From Robertmurraya andreesenii (GTDB lineage Bacteria; Bacillota; Bacilli; Bacillales; Cytobacillaceae), in assembly GCF_030813005.1 (NCBI RefSeq), contig NZ_JAUSTU010000014.1, forward strand, positions 1 to 64,000: 64,000 nucleotides of DNA. The letters are read 5' to 3'. Numbering within the stretch: the stretch's first letter is position 1; the number at the start of each line of letters is the position of its first letter. The notes under the pieces are model-generated. The model searched no databases. It saw only the letters and a list, made by a program, of their open reading frames with translations, and had not been told where the DNA came from. Shown one piece after another: positions 18,476-27,622 of this stretch. Position numbers and translations under genes: made by a program.

Positions 18476-20023
18476 ATGAAGCCTCGAAGGTTGAGTATAA
18501 GGGTTGTAGTACTTTCGTTGTTGGTCTTTGCAATGATGGGTACTTTTATAGGAAGTTTGATTTCAAGTGTGATCGTAAATAAGAAAAACCTGGAGAATAA
18601 TTATCTAATTGAAAATCAGTTTTATGCACAAAAGCTAGCGGATACAACCGACCATCTATTTAGTGAAATGCTTCAAAATTTGAAGACGGAAGCAGAGGAT
18701 CCAGTTTACCTATCCAATAAAAGCGAAGCGATTGGTGAAAAGCTTCAAGCTCTTGTTCGGTCGACAAACTTTTTTAATTCTGTATTTTTTTCTGATCAAA
18801 CGGGCCATCTCGTCAATGTGGCACCAGATATTTCAAAATCAGGTGCAATTCTTAGTTCGGATGGTCCGCAAGAGGCCATTAAGAGAAAAATCCCTCTCAT
18901 TTCTGAGCCATATATGGGGATTATAGGGAAAATGATGATTCTAATTTCCGTTCCTGTTTTTGACGAAAACCATGAATACGTTGGGTTTCTAGGAGGGACA
19001 ATTTATCTTCATGAAAATAATAGCTTGAAAGCGATTCTCGGTCAGCAGCCTCAACATAAGAATGACTCCTATGTCTTTGTAGTGGACACACAAGGAAATA
19101 TTATTTATCATCCGAATCCCGAGAGGATCAATGATAACGTTATTGAGAATAAAATGGTTCAAAGGGTCATCAAGGGGGAGCGAGGGCATCAGGTAGTGGT
19201 TAATACCCAGGGGGTCGAGATGCTAGCTGGATACGCACCGTTAAAGTCAGCGAGCAAATGGGGAATTATCTCCCAAACGCCTTCAGAGACGACTCTAAAA
19301 CCTACGATCGAAGTTGTAAAAAGGACGAGTTTGATAACCATCCCATTTATCTTATTTGTTTTCTTCATATCACTATTGTTGCTTAAAAAGATCGTTCATC
19401 CCATTCGTGAATTGGCTACCTATGCAAAGAGAATTACGGAAAAGCAACCTGGCTCTCCGCCACATATCCCTGATAAATTATTTGAATTAGTTGATCTGAA
19501 AAATACCATTTTAATTGCCGTTGACTACTATGAGAAGAAGGTAGACAAAGCTGAAAATAAATCCTTGATTGACCCATTAACTAATCTTTACAATCGTCGA
19601 GCACTGGATAGAACGATTGTGGACCTGTCTAGCTATTCTATAATCCTATTTGATCTGGACCGATTTAAGGAAGTAAATGATCGATATGGCCACCAGGTAG
19701 GAGATGAGGTTCTGCTCTTTCTAACGGATGTGGTAAGAAGAGTTATGCGCACTCAAGATTCCTGTATTCGTCTCGGCGGTGATGAGTTTCTCATTATTCT
19801 ACCAGAAACAGACGTTACGGATGCTGTTAAAATAGCTGAAGCATTAATGCTGCTACTCGAATCATCCATAAGCCCTACCGGAAAAACGATTTCTATCTCG
19901 ATTGGCGTGGGACATTATCCAAGTATGGCAAAGAACTTTTCTGACCTCTATAAATTGACTGATGAGGCACAGTATGCTGCGAAACAAGGTGAACAGGACA
20001 AAATTGTGGTTGCTCGTGAATAG
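18476..20023 (+). CDS. Membrane-bound diguanylate cyclase with extracellular sensor domain
   Basis: This protein of about 515 residues has a membrane helix near 10-32 and an extracytoplasmic double-Cache-like sensor at about 40-280. The sensor shows the GFLGGTIYL and DTQGNIIYHPNP elements of that fold. A second helix lies at about 287-304, then a short linker, then a GGDEF domain starting DPLTNLYNRRALD. The active-site GGDEF motif is intact at 434-438. An RxxD inhibitory site (RTQD, 425-428) lies five residues before it, so product feedback is expected. It should make cyclic di-GMP. The start is uncertain: ATG at 18476 has GTGGTGA five bases upstream, while two GTG codons at 18464 and 18467 are alternatives without a clear site. 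Confidence 0.9.
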   Translation: MKPRRLSIRVVVLSLLVFAMMGTFIGSLISSVIVNKKNLENNYLIENQFYAQKLADTTDHLFSEMLQNLKTEAEDPVYLSNKSEAIGEKLQALVRSTNFFNSVFFSDQTGHLVNVAPDISKSGAILSSDGPQEAIKRKIPLISEPYMGIIGKMMILISVPVFDENHEYVGFLGGTIYLHENNSLKAILGQQPQHKNDSYVFVVDTQGNIIYHPNPERINDNVIENKMVQRVIKGERGHQVVVNTQGVEMLAGYAPLKSASKWGIISQTPSETTLKPTIEVVKRTSLITIPFILFVFFISLLLLKKIVHPIRELATYAKRITEKQPGSPPHIPDKLFELVDLKNTILIAVDYYEKKVDKAENKSLIDPLTNLYNRRALDRTIVDLSSYSIILFDLDRFKEVNDRYGHQVGDEVLLFLTDVVRRVMRTQDSCIRLGGDEFLIILPETDVTDAVKIAEALMLLLESSISPTGKTISISIGVGHYPSMAKNFSDLYKLTDEAQYAAKQGEQDKIVVARE

Positions 20024-20035
20024 AGCAGGAACATC

Positions 20036-20072
20036 GCCGTTGAATATTGCTTCAACGGCTTTTGGTTCTTTT
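20036..20072 (+). terminator. Terminator of the diguanylate cyclase gene
   Basis: A GCCGTTGAA / TTCAACGGC stem is followed by TTTTGGTTCTTTTT. Confidence 0.85.
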
Positions 20073-20236
20073 TCATAGGTGATTTGGGTAGAATAGGAGC
20101 TTATAAAAAAGCTATAACTAGAATATTGTTTAAATGTGTGGGAAGCCTTATAATGGGAATATAGTGAATTTTCTGTAAATATGGCAACGGAAGGAGCTCA
20201 TGCTTTTGTGAAAAGCGTACAAAGGTAAATAAGATT

Positions 20237-20251
20237 TTGAAAGCGCTTTAA
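20237..20251 (+). promoter_or_regulatory. cre-like site (CcpA operator), one mismatch
   Basis: TTGAAAGCGCTTTAA fits the cre consensus WTGNAANCGNWNNCW at every fixed position except one (A for C). It lies about 70 bp before the first acyl-CoA ligase start, a position fitting catabolite repression of fatty-acid use. The rest of 20024-20319 shows no gene. Confidence 0.55.
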
Positions 20252-20319
20252 AAGGGTTTGTAAAACACTCTCTATGAAAATACAAAAAGGGAAAATATGA
20301 AACTAGGGAGGATTCAAGC

Positions 20320-21828
20320 ATGAATATTGCGCATTTCCTATTAAATTCTACGAAATCTCGCCCGAAGCATCCAGTCGTTGTATTTCGAGAAGAACCGATT
20401 TCCTTTGAAAAACTCACATTACTAGTCAAGGAAAAAGCGGTCGGTTTGCGAAAATACGGGATTAAAAACAATGACCATGTCGCATTGATGATGGGCAACA
20501 AACCAGAGTATGCCATTGCCTATTTTGCTCTATTATCCCTTGGAGCAACTGTCATTCCGATCAATCCATTGTTTAAGGTGAATGAAATTACTTATATCTT
20601 AAACGATTCAGATGCAGTCGCCCTGATTGTAGATGAGATTGGCATTCAGGAGGTCTTGAAATCGAGGGAGAAGCTGCAATCTATGCAGACGATTATTTCC
20701 TTGCAGCCTTCTGAAGCGATTGTACCTTGGAGTGATGTTAGGGGGGAACCGGCAGATTATTTTCTAGAGCCAAAGCAATTGGACGAGATTGCGCAGATCA
20801 TTTACACCTCTGGGACAACTGGCAAGCCAAAGGGTGCCCTCATTACCCATGGCAATATCGCTTGGATGACGGAAACAGCAGCCAAGATGCTGGAGCTGAC
20901 AGCAGAAGATCGGATTCTTGTAGTCCTTCCGCTTTTTCATGCCTATGCCAAGCTACAAGGCTTGCTTAATGCTGTTTTCAAAGGCTGTACCATGTACCTC
21001 GAGGAGCGTTTTATTCCAGACGTCATTCTCAAAAGAATAGCTGACTACAAAATCTCCATTTTCCTTGGAGTTCCAACGATGTATACGATGTTTATCAATC
21101 TCCCACAAATAAAGGAGCTTGATTTTTCACATCTCAGGACAGCGGGCTGTGGCGGGGCGACTCTTCCAGTTGAAATTGTAGAAAGGGTCAATGCCGCTAT
21201 GGGTGTGGATATTGGCGAAGGCTACGGTCAAACCGAGAGCACCGTTATGATTAGCTGCTTCCCTCCAAATAGTGAGAAGGTTCATGGTTCAGTAGGATAT
21301 CCACTTCCTGGAATTGATTTGAAAATCGTTGATCCAAGCGGTCAAGAGGTCCCTGTTGGGGAGGTAGGCGAAATTATTTTCCGAGGACCAAACGCAATGA
21401 AGGGTTATTACAAGAAGGAGTACGAAACAGAAGAAACGATTAAAGATGGCTGGGTCTACACGGGCGACCTAGGAAAACAGGATGAAAAAGGTCTACTCTA
21501 CATCGTTGATAGAAAGAAGGACATAATCATTCGCGGTGGATACAATATCTACCCGCGTGAAGTGGAAGAGGTACTGTATACCCATCCACAAATTGTGGAA
21601 TGTGCAGTAGTAGGTGAATCGGATCCGACCTTTGGCGAGGAAGTAGCGGCGTATATCGTTGTTAAAGAATCCGCCACCGAGGAAGAGATCATGGCCTATT
21701 GTAAGGAAAAACTAGCACATTATAAAATTCCACGGAAGATTTATTTCCTTGAGTCGTTACCGAAAAATGCAACGGGAAAAATTTTAAAAGCACCGCTTAA
21801 AAAGAAAACGAATGTGAACGCACAATGA
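20320..21828 (+). CDS. Long-chain acyl-CoA ligase (first of two)
   Basis: This 502-residue ANL ligase has the phosphate loop YTSGTTGKPKGALITHGN, the A5 motif GEGYGQTE, the A8 motif DGWVYTGDLGKQDEKG and the C-terminal PKNATGKILKAPLKK. The last contains the acyl-adenylation lysine. It activates a carboxylic acid, most likely a fatty acid, with ATP and CoA. GGGAGGATTCAAGC precedes the ATG. It is followed after 18 bp by an acyl-CoA dehydrogenase and then by a second ligase, so the three form an operon for acid activation and the first oxidation step. Confidence 0.9.
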   Translation: MNIAHFLLNSTKSRPKHPVVVFREEPISFEKLTLLVKEKAVGLRKYGIKNNDHVALMMGNKPEYAIAYFALLSLGATVIPINPLFKVNEITYILNDSDAVALIVDEIGIQEVLKSREKLQSMQTIISLQPSEAIVPWSDVRGEPADYFLEPKQLDEIAQIIYTSGTTGKPKGALITHGNIAWMTETAAKMLELTAEDRILVVLPLFHAYAKLQGLLNAVFKGCTMYLEERFIPDVILKRIADYKISIFLGVPTMYTMFINLPQIKELDFSHLRTAGCGGATLPVEIVERVNAAMGVDIGEGYGQTESTVMISCFPPNSEKVHGSVGYPLPGIDLKIVDPSGQEVPVGEVGEIIFRGPNAMKGYYKKEYETEETIKDGWVYTGDLGKQDEKGLLYIVDRKKDIIIRGGYNIYPREVEEVLYTHPQIVECAVVGESDPTFGEEVAAYIVVKESATEEEIMAYCKEKLAHYKIPRKIYFLESLPKNATGKILKAPLKKKTNVNAQ

Positions 21829-21846
21829 ATAGATAGGAGTGATTCT

Positions 21847-22992
21847 ATGGCTAAAGCATACTTTGCGGAAGAGCATGAAATATTTAGAAAAGCATTTCGT
21901 CGATTTCTGGAGGAAGAAGCGGCTCCATATTTTGAGGAGTGGGAAGAGGCGAAGCAGGTGCCAAAATCCTTTTGGAAAAAGGCTGGTGAACAAGGATACC
22001 TATGTCCTTGGGTAGATGAAAAATATGGAGGAGCAGGTGCCGATTTTGCCTATTCCGTCATTATCACGGAGGAATTGGACAGAATTGGGGCTGGAATTGG
22101 TGGATTGGGGTTACACAATGATATTGTCATGCCCTACATAGATGAGTTTGGGAATGAAGAACAGAAGCAGAGATGGCTTCCTTGGGCGGTTAGTGGAGAG
22201 ATGATCTCGGCAATTGCCATGACCGAGCCTGGAACTGGGTCTGACCTCGCAAATATCAAGACAACAGCAAAGCTAAATGGAGATCATTACATCGTTAATG
22301 GCGAAAAAACATTCATTACAAACGGATATTCAGCCAATTTTGTTATTATTGTTTGCCTTACGGACCCGAATGCCACCCCGCGGCATAAAGGCATTAGTCT
22401 ACTTGTAGTGGAGGAGGGGACTCCTGGTTTCAAGAAAGGAAAGAAGCTTAAGAAGGTTGGTCAGCATGCTAACGATACATCAGAATTGATATTTGAGGAT
22501 GCTGTTGTGCCAAAGGAAAATCTGCTTGGTGAGGAAGGCATGGGATTCTACTATCTCATGAAGAAATTACAGCAGGAGAGATTGATGCTAGCTATCGGAA
22601 GTATTACCGGTGCTAAAAGAATGCTAGAAATCACCATTGATTATGTGAAGCAACGGACGGCCTTTGGCAAGCCGATTAGCAAGTTTCAAAACACTCAATT
22701 TAAAATTGCGGAGATGGCGACCAATATCAAAATTGGCGAAACCTTTGTTGACCAATTGATCATGGATCATATGGCTAAGAAGAATATTGTCAACGAGGTT
22801 TCGATGGCAAAATGGTGGTTAACCGATTTAGCTAAAAATGTAGCCACTGAATGTATGCAGCTGCATGGTGGCTACGGCTATATGGAGGAATATGAGATTG
22901 CAAGACGGTATCGGGATGTAGCAGTTGGGTCCATATATGCTGGTACAAATGAAATCATGAAAACAATTATTGCGAAAAATCTAGGTTTGTAA
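21847..22992 (+). CDS. Acyl-CoA dehydrogenase, long-chain (LCAD-like) type
   Basis: This 381-residue flavoenzyme carries the FAD and substrate motifs AMTEPGTGSDLANIKTTA (124-141), RTAFGKPISKFQNTQ and QLHGGYGYMEEY. The usual catalytic Glu of short- and medium-chain enzymes, in Y-E-G-T near the C-terminus, is replaced by Ala365 (YAGTNEIMK). Glu244 in QQERLM occupies the position used as catalytic base in long-chain and isovaleryl-type dehydrogenases. A long or branched acyl-CoA is therefore the likelier substrate. It would pass electrons to ETF. AGGAGTGATTCT precedes the ATG. It sits between two acyl-CoA ligases. Confidence 0.93.
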   Translation: MAKAYFAEEHEIFRKAFRRFLEEEAAPYFEEWEEAKQVPKSFWKKAGEQGYLCPWVDEKYGGAGADFAYSVIITEELDRIGAGIGGLGLHNDIVMPYIDEFGNEEQKQRWLPWAVSGEMISAIAMTEPGTGSDLANIKTTAKLNGDHYIVNGEKTFITNGYSANFVIIVCLTDPNATPRHKGISLLVVEEGTPGFKKGKKLKKVGQHANDTSELIFEDAVVPKENLLGEEGMGFYYLMKKLQQERLMLAIGSITGAKRMLEITIDYVKQRTAFGKPISKFQNTQFKIAEMATNIKIGETFVDQLIMDHMAKKNIVNEVSMAKWWLTDLAKNVATECMQLHGGYGYMEEYEIARRYRDVAVGSIYAGTNEIMKTIIAKNLGL

Positions 22993-23049
22993 ACTGTAGC
23001 TTTGGGTGTGATTTCCTATTTAAAAAACGGTTTGATAGGAGGAAAATCT

Positions 23050-24576
23050 ATGAATCTATTTCAAGGATTAGAAAGAAATGCCCGTAATAACTCAGACAAA
23101 ACCGCTATTGTTTTTAATGATCGGGAATATAGTTACCGAGAGTACAATGCTGAGGTGAATCGAATCGCGAATGCTTTGATTGACTTTGGGATTAAAAAGG
23201 GCGATAAGGTAGCCTTGATGATGAAAAACTCTGATACCTTTATTTTCGTCTATTATGGAATATTGAAGGCGGGTGGGGTAGCAGTACCTATCAACTTCCG
23301 TTTAACGGCCCATGAAACTAGATATATTCTAAATCATTCTGATTCTGTCATTGTGTTTGCAGATGAGGAGTTTGCCGAAACGCTTGCGAAGGCTGCAGAA
23401 GGAAATGACAAACTGCAGCGCCAGATCATCTCTGGTAGCAATAAGCTGGAGCACCAACAGCTCCTGTCAGATTTTCGGAGCACTTCGGCAGAGAATCCGA
23501 ATCTGGAGGTTCTAGAGTCTGATGATGCGGAGATCCTTTATACTTCAGGGACCACAGGACTGCCAAAGGGGGTTGTTCTTGATCATCATCGTGTTTGCCA
23601 TGTTGGTATTCTCATGGCTGTGACAATGAAAATGGGTCCAGAGGATCGAATTTTGCATGTCGCACCACTTTTTCACTCAGCTCAGTTAAATCTTTTCCTT
23701 GTTTCCGCCACCATGCTTGGCTGTACTCAAATTGTTCAGCAGGATTTCCATCCAGTTGAAACGTTAAAGATGATAGCACAGCATAAAATTTCACTATTTT
23801 TTGGCGTCCCAACGATGTATAATTTCTTCCTTCAAGTTCCTCAAGGAATGTTTGATGTATCCAGCATTAAACGCTGTGGATACGGTGCAGCACCGATGCC
23901 GATTGCGACCCTGCAGAAATCAATTGAAATGTTTGGAACCGACCAATTTTTCAATCTATGCGGCTTAACCGAGGGTGGCCCAGGCGGCATTTTCCTAACA
24001 CCAGAAGAACACAAAACAAAGCTAGGCGTAAGCGGTAGGGCGAACCATTTTACCGATGCAAGAATTGTAGATGAACATGGGGTCGATGTTAAGCCTGGTG
24101 AGGTAGGGGAGTTTATTATTTCAGGTGAGACGATCATGAAGGAATATTATAAGAATCCGAAAGAAACTCACAAGACTTTGAAGGATGGCTGGCTTTATAC
24201 AGGGGATTTAGCGACGATTGATGAGGATGGCTTTATCACCCTTGTCGACAGGAAGAAAGACATGATTATTTCTGGCGGAGAAAATGTCTACTCAACAGAG
24301 GTAGAACAGGTCCTTTATCGCCACCCTGATATTTTGGAGGCAGCAGTCATTGGTGTGCCCCATGAAGTATGGGGGGAGTCGGTTGCGGCTATTGTCGTTC
24401 CAAAGGAAGGCAAATCAATTGACAAGGATGAGCTTCTGCAATTTTGCCGTGAGCAGCTAGCTGGCTACAAGATTCCAAGAATCATCTATGAGATGGAGCA
24501 ACTCCCGCGAAACGCCTCCGGAAAAGTATTAAAATACAAGCTTCGAGAAGCATACCAAAGCACACCAGCGACATAA
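23050..24576 (+). CDS. Long-chain acyl-CoA ligase (second of two)
   Basis: This 508-residue ANL ligase has YTSGTTGLPKGVVLDHHR, an NLCGLTEGGPG acyl-site motif, DGWLYTGDLATIDEDG and the C-terminal PRNASGKVLKYKLRE. It differs enough from the first ligase that the two probably take different acids. ATG at 23050 was chosen over a GTG 48 bp earlier because AGGAGGAAAATCT precedes it. It is the third gene of the operon. A large stem-loop and a copy of the GGTACC repeat follow. Confidence 0.9.
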   Translation: MNLFQGLERNARNNSDKTAIVFNDREYSYREYNAEVNRIANALIDFGIKKGDKVALMMKNSDTFIFVYYGILKAGGVAVPINFRLTAHETRYILNHSDSVIVFADEEFAETLAKAAEGNDKLQRQIISGSNKLEHQQLLSDFRSTSAENPNLEVLESDDAEILYTSGTTGLPKGVVLDHHRVCHVGILMAVTMKMGPEDRILHVAPLFHSAQLNLFLVSATMLGCTQIVQQDFHPVETLKMIAQHKISLFFGVPTMYNFFLQVPQGMFDVSSIKRCGYGAAPMPIATLQKSIEMFGTDQFFNLCGLTEGGPGGIFLTPEEHKTKLGVSGRANHFTDARIVDEHGVDVKPGEVGEFIISGETIMKEYYKNPKETHKTLKDGWLYTGDLATIDEDGFITLVDRKKDMIISGGENVYSTEVEQVLYRHPDILEAAVIGVPHEVWGESVAAIVVPKEGKSIDKDELLQFCREQLAGYKIPRIIYEMEQLPRNASGKVLKYKLREAYQSTPAT

Positions 24577-24630
24577 TAATGGTGGACAACTCAAATTAAA
24601 TGAATCGATGGATAATAACTTAAACAATGA

Positions 24631-24671
24631 GGGCTATTTCATAAGCTGACCACTCAGCTGTGAAATGGCCC
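24631..24671 (+). terminator. Large stem-loop after the acyl-CoA ligase operon
   Basis: GGGCTATTTCA and AGCTGA arms pair with TCAGCT and TGAAATGGCCC. The T-tract after it (ATCTTCATC) is poor, so termination is likely but not certain. Confidence 0.6.
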
Positions 24672-24680
24672 ATCTTCATC

Positions 24681-24736
24681 ACTGTCCGCCCCACACGGAC
24701 AAAATCAAAAAAAGTCCACGAACAGTACCAGGTACC
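24681..24736. repeat. Dispersed GGTACC-A-GGTACC-type element, copy B
   Basis: ACTGTCCGCC, ACGGACAAAA, TCAAA and GTCCACG blocks are followed by AGTACC-A-GGTACC. The order and spacing match copy A at 18349-18405, in the same orientation. Confidence 0.85.
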
Positions 24737-24806
24737 AATTAGAGAAAATATTGAATTGTTAGAATATTTGTGGTATACTTAGAAAAAGTTAAGGAGTTGA
24801 TTTCCA

Positions 24807-25001
24807 ATGAATAAGGATTTGTTGAATTTACCCGAACCTACTACTGAAGAACAATTATCCCTTTTAGCCGAGCAAGTGATCTCAGAGGCTCTGCTTGAAC
24901 ACCGCAGAGAAAAGCTCCGTAAGGAAATCGACAAATCTCTACAAGAACGAAACAAGGATGAGTTCTTACGATTAACGACAGAATTGAACAAAATTTCTTG
25001 A
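24807..25001 (+). CDS. IDEAL domain-containing small protein
   Basis: This 64-residue cytoplasmic protein is predicted to be all helical. The segment EIDKSLQERNKDEFLRLTTEL near the C-terminus matches the IDEAL domain, a short motif found at the ends of several Bacillus regulatory proteins and as stand-alone small proteins. Its molecular role is unknown. AAGGAGTTGATTTCC precedes the ATG, and a strong terminator follows. Frames on the opposite strand over the same bases have no start signals. Confidence 0.85.
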   Translation: MNKDLLNLPEPTTEEQLSLLAEQVISEALLEHRREKLRKEIDKSLQERNKDEFLRLTTELNKIS

Positions 25002-25014
25002 ACATTTCAATTGG

Positions 25015-25051
25015 GCAGCTTGGAGGCAATCTCCAGGCTGCTTTGTTTTTG
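25015..25051 (+). terminator. Terminator of the IDEAL protein gene
   Basis: A GCAGCTTGGAG / CTCCAGGCTGC stem is followed by TTTGTTTTT. Confidence 0.9.
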
Positions 25052-25085
25052 TGGGAAGATGTTTTCTAACATGTAATTAATTGGA

Positions 25086-25127
25086 CGGTTCTTTTGTTAT
25101 CTTTGATAATAGAGGAACCGCTCTTTT
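25086..25127 (+). other. Stem-loop CGGTTC...GAACCG with T-rich tail
   Basis: An imperfect 16-bp hairpin with tip TTT is followed by CTCTTTT. It resembles a second terminator downstream of the IDEAL gene. A further AGCCCTTC / GAAGGGCT hairpin at about 25155-25178 lacks a T-tract. No gene was seen between 25052 and 25234. Confidence 0.5.
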
Positions 25128-25234
25128 AGTTAAGGCGACAGCAATAGACAATAGCCCTTCCATTTAAGAAGGGCTTATCCAGTGGTTGATAGATGTCAGC
25201 TACTGGCTGATCAAAATGCGGTTCTTGATTGTGA

Positions 25235-26359
25235 TTAAATCAAGTATTTCTCAGATTCCTTTGTATAATGCACTACTTGATCAAGTTGACCATTTTTGAG
25301 TTTTACGGCCCATTCTGAATCAGCAAGCAGTGCACGGCCGATTGCTACATAGTCAAATTCGCCTGCTTTGATTTTTTCATCAATAATTTTAAGATTGTCT
25401 ACAATGGTTACATGAGCATTATCCTGGTTACTCAGATATGCACGGTTGATACCGACGGAACCGACTGCAATCGTTGGCTTTTTAGTAATTCGTTTCGTCC
25501 ATCCGGCCAAGTTTAAGGATGGATCTTCATCTATAAATTCAGGTTCCCATATTCGTCTCGTAGAGCAGTGGAAAATATCCACTCCAGCTTCAACCAAGGG
25601 GGTGAGTAATTGTTCAAGCTCATTAGAATTCTTAGCTAATTTGGCTTGATAATCGGTTCCTTTCCATTGCGAATAACGAAAGACAATTGGAAAATCAGAC
25701 CCGACTTCTTTCCTGCAAGCACGGACAACATCTGCCGCGAATTTTGCTCGCTCTCCAATATCCCCGCCATACTCATCGTTACGCTTGTTCGTTACTTCCC
25801 AAAAAAATTGATCAATTAAGTATCCATGGGCTCCATGCAATTCAATTCCGTCAAAGCCGATACGCTTGGCATTTGCTGCAGCTTCGGCGTATGTATTAAT
25901 CATTTCAGTGACCTCTTGGTTCGTTAAAGCCTTTATTTTCTCATTTCTTTTGCCTTTTAGTGTAAATCCGGACGGACTCACAGGAGGTGCATCAATATTT
26001 GGTTCACTGCCTGCTTTTCGTGCTGCACCTACATGCCATAGTTGAGGTATGATTTTCCCACCGGCTTGGTGGACTTCCTTAACTACATTTGCCCAGCCAT
26101 TAAAGGCGTCCTCACCATAAAAACGGGGAATATCGGGACTCATGACTGCAGCTGGGTGGTTAATCGCTGTTCCCTCAGTTATGATGAGTCCAATCCCATT
26201 CTCAGCACGTTTGCGGTAATATTGTGCAACATTTTTCCCTGGGACACCATTTGGCGAAAACATTCTTGTCATCGGGGCCATCACTAACCTGCTTGCCAAC
26301 ATTTCATTTCCAAACGGTACAGATTGTAACAAAGTATGACCTGCGTACTCTTTATCCAA
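25235..26359 (-). CDS. NADH:flavin oxidoreductase, Old Yellow Enzyme family
   Basis: This enzyme of about 374 residues has an FMN-binding TIM barrel. It carries RLVMAPMTR near residue 30, a QLWHVGAAR loop, the GFDGIELHGAHGYLIDQFF motif with the active-site His-Gly-Ala-His, DEYGG, and C-terminal AVGSVG / IGRALLAD phosphate-binding loops. It reduces activated C=C bonds; the natural substrate is unknown. TTG at 26359 is chosen because GGAAGGAAGTG lies at the right distance. The GTG nine bases upstream overlaps that site. Confidence 0.9.
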   Translation of the reverse strand: MDKEYAGHTLLQSVPFGNEMLASRLVMAPMTRMFSPNGVPGKNVAQYYRKRAENGIGLIITEGTAINHPAAVMSPDIPRFYGEDAFNGWANVVKEVHQAGGKIIPQLWHVGAARKAGSEPNIDAPPVSPSGFTLKGKRNEKIKALTNQEVTEMINTYAEAAANAKRIGFDGIELHGAHGYLIDQFFWEVTNKRNDEYGGDIGERAKFAADVVRACRKEVGSDFPIVFRYSQWKGTDYQAKLAKNSNELEQLLTPLVEAGVDIFHCSTRRIWEPEFIDEDPSLNLAGWTKRITKKPTIAVGSVGINRAYLSNQDNAHVTIVDNLKIIDEKIKAGEFDYVAIGRALLADSEWAVKLKNGQLDQVVHYTKESEKYLI

Positions 26360-26559
26360 AATGAGCACTTCCTTCCATTTGTTTGAATTATCTGTTTCTT
26401 TTATTCTACAATTCCACTAGACTAATTTAAACCGATAAGTCTTATGGATTTACTAAAGCGTTGTTCTTTTCTTATTAGTTCCATTGGAGAGCAAACATAG
26501 AAGCAGTCTTTTCCTCATGCAATGTTATTTGTTGGATATAATACGAGGGAGGTGTTGAT

Positions 26560-27003
26560 ATGGTTAAAAAAATCTCCCTTTTATCCATACTTTTTCTCTT
26601 TCAAGTGGCAGGTATGAATGCATACGCGGCAAATATTGAAGTTTTTCACATCAATGAGGGAAAAGTGGTAAAGGAAGTTCCAGCAAACGACACGGTGCAT
26701 AAGGAGGTAGAGGGCATCTTAAAGGGAATCACGGATATCTTTCGGGAGTTTGAACCGATTCCAAAAAGCGGGCAAATGGTGAAGATCCCTTTAGATCCCG
26801 CAATTAAGGTGGAAAATCAATGGTTTCATGCTCTTGTGAGTGAGGTTATTCTAATATTTCCAGAGTATGAAAATCCTCATCTCATGCTCTTTGACGATGA
26901 AAACAATGCATTTTTCTTTACCTTTGATGCTTCTGTTGATCGCATTCTAGACGAGCTTAAACTAAAGCTTAATGAGAGGAATAATAGTAAAAATAGCCCC
27001 TAG
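26560..27003 (+). CDS. Secreted protein of unknown function
   Basis: This 147-residue protein has a signal peptide (MVKKISLLSILFLFQVAG, cleavage after AYA near residue 23). The mature part is mixed alpha/beta with no Cys. It includes KSGQMVKIPLDPAIKVENQW and a FDDENNAFFFTFD block, followed by a charged C-terminal helix. I recognise no characterised family. GGGAGGTGTTGAT precedes the ATG. It converges on the tetR gene over a shared terminator. Confidence 0.75.
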   Translation: MVKKISLLSILFLFQVAGMNAYAANIEVFHINEGKVVKEVPANDTVHKEVEGILKGITDIFREFEPIPKSGQMVKIPLDPAIKVENQWFHALVSEVILIFPEYENPHLMLFDDENNAFFFTFDASVDRILDELKLKLNERNNSKNSP

Positions 27004-27018
27004 TAAAAGGGGCCTTTC
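26990..27018. terminator. Bidirectional terminator
   Basis: An AGCCCCT / AGGGGCC hairpin is followed by TTTCT on plus and by TATTTTTAC on minus, where it looks stronger. Confidence 0.8.
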
Positions 27019-27028
27019 TAATGATCCG

Positions 27029-27622
27029 CTATTGCTTTACTAGCATTTTCAGCAAATAATTCGCAAATGTTTCCGAAATCTCTTCAGCTGATTTTTCTCC
27101 ATTTGGGTCATACCACTCTTGCGTCCAATTTAATGCACCGAGTAGAATCATGCGAACCATTTTCACATCAACATGATTGAATTCCTTTTTAAGAATCCCT
27201 TCTAAAATGATTTCATCAAAATATTGGGCATAGGTGGTGCGGTCTTGGAGAATATCCTGTAGATAATCGTCAGTAAAATGTTGACTTGGCTTGTGCATGA
27301 CCATAAACATTGATTTTTCACTGGTAGCAAGGGTGATATGAGCCTTAATTGCATTTTCAAGCTTTTCTGTTGCACTCTTTGAGCTTGCAATAATCTCCTT
27401 CATTTTAGTAATGCTTAAATCCATGATCATTTTATGGCAATGATAAAGCAGCTCATCTTTATTCTTAAAATAATAGTACATCGAACCCTTTGTCATTAGT
27501 AGCTTCGCTGCCACGTCTTCCATTGTGGTCCCATGGTAGCCCTTTTTCGCAAAAATCGCAGCTGCAGCCCTGAGGATTTCTTCTTTTTTCTTTCTAATCT
27601 TTCTTTCCTTAATTGAGGACAT
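27029..27622 (-). CDS. TetR/AcrR family transcriptional regulator
   Basis: This 197-residue regulator has the TetR helix-turn-helix at about 15-60 (ILRAAAAIFAKKGYHGTTMEDVAAKLLMTKGSMYYYFKNKDELL). The C-terminal ligand domain is of the fatty-acid/CoA-responsive kind, with YFDEIILEGILKKEF. GGAGAATCACC precedes the ATG. It is divergent from a quinone oxidoreductase and 2.5 kb from the acyl-CoA ligase operon, so either could be its target. Inverted ATGAAT (27679) and ATTCAT (27704) half-sites lie in the divergent region, but too far apart to call an operator. Confidence 0.9.
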   Translation of the reverse strand: MSSIKERKIRKKKEEILRAAAAIFAKKGYHGTTMEDVAAKLLMTKGSMYYYFKNKDELLYHCHKMIMDLSITKMKEIIASSKSATEKLENAIKAHITLATSEKSMFMVMHKPSQHFTDDYLQDILQDRTTYAQYFDEIILEGILKKEFNHVDVKMVRMILLGALNWTQEWYDPNGEKSAEEISETFANYLLKMLVKQ

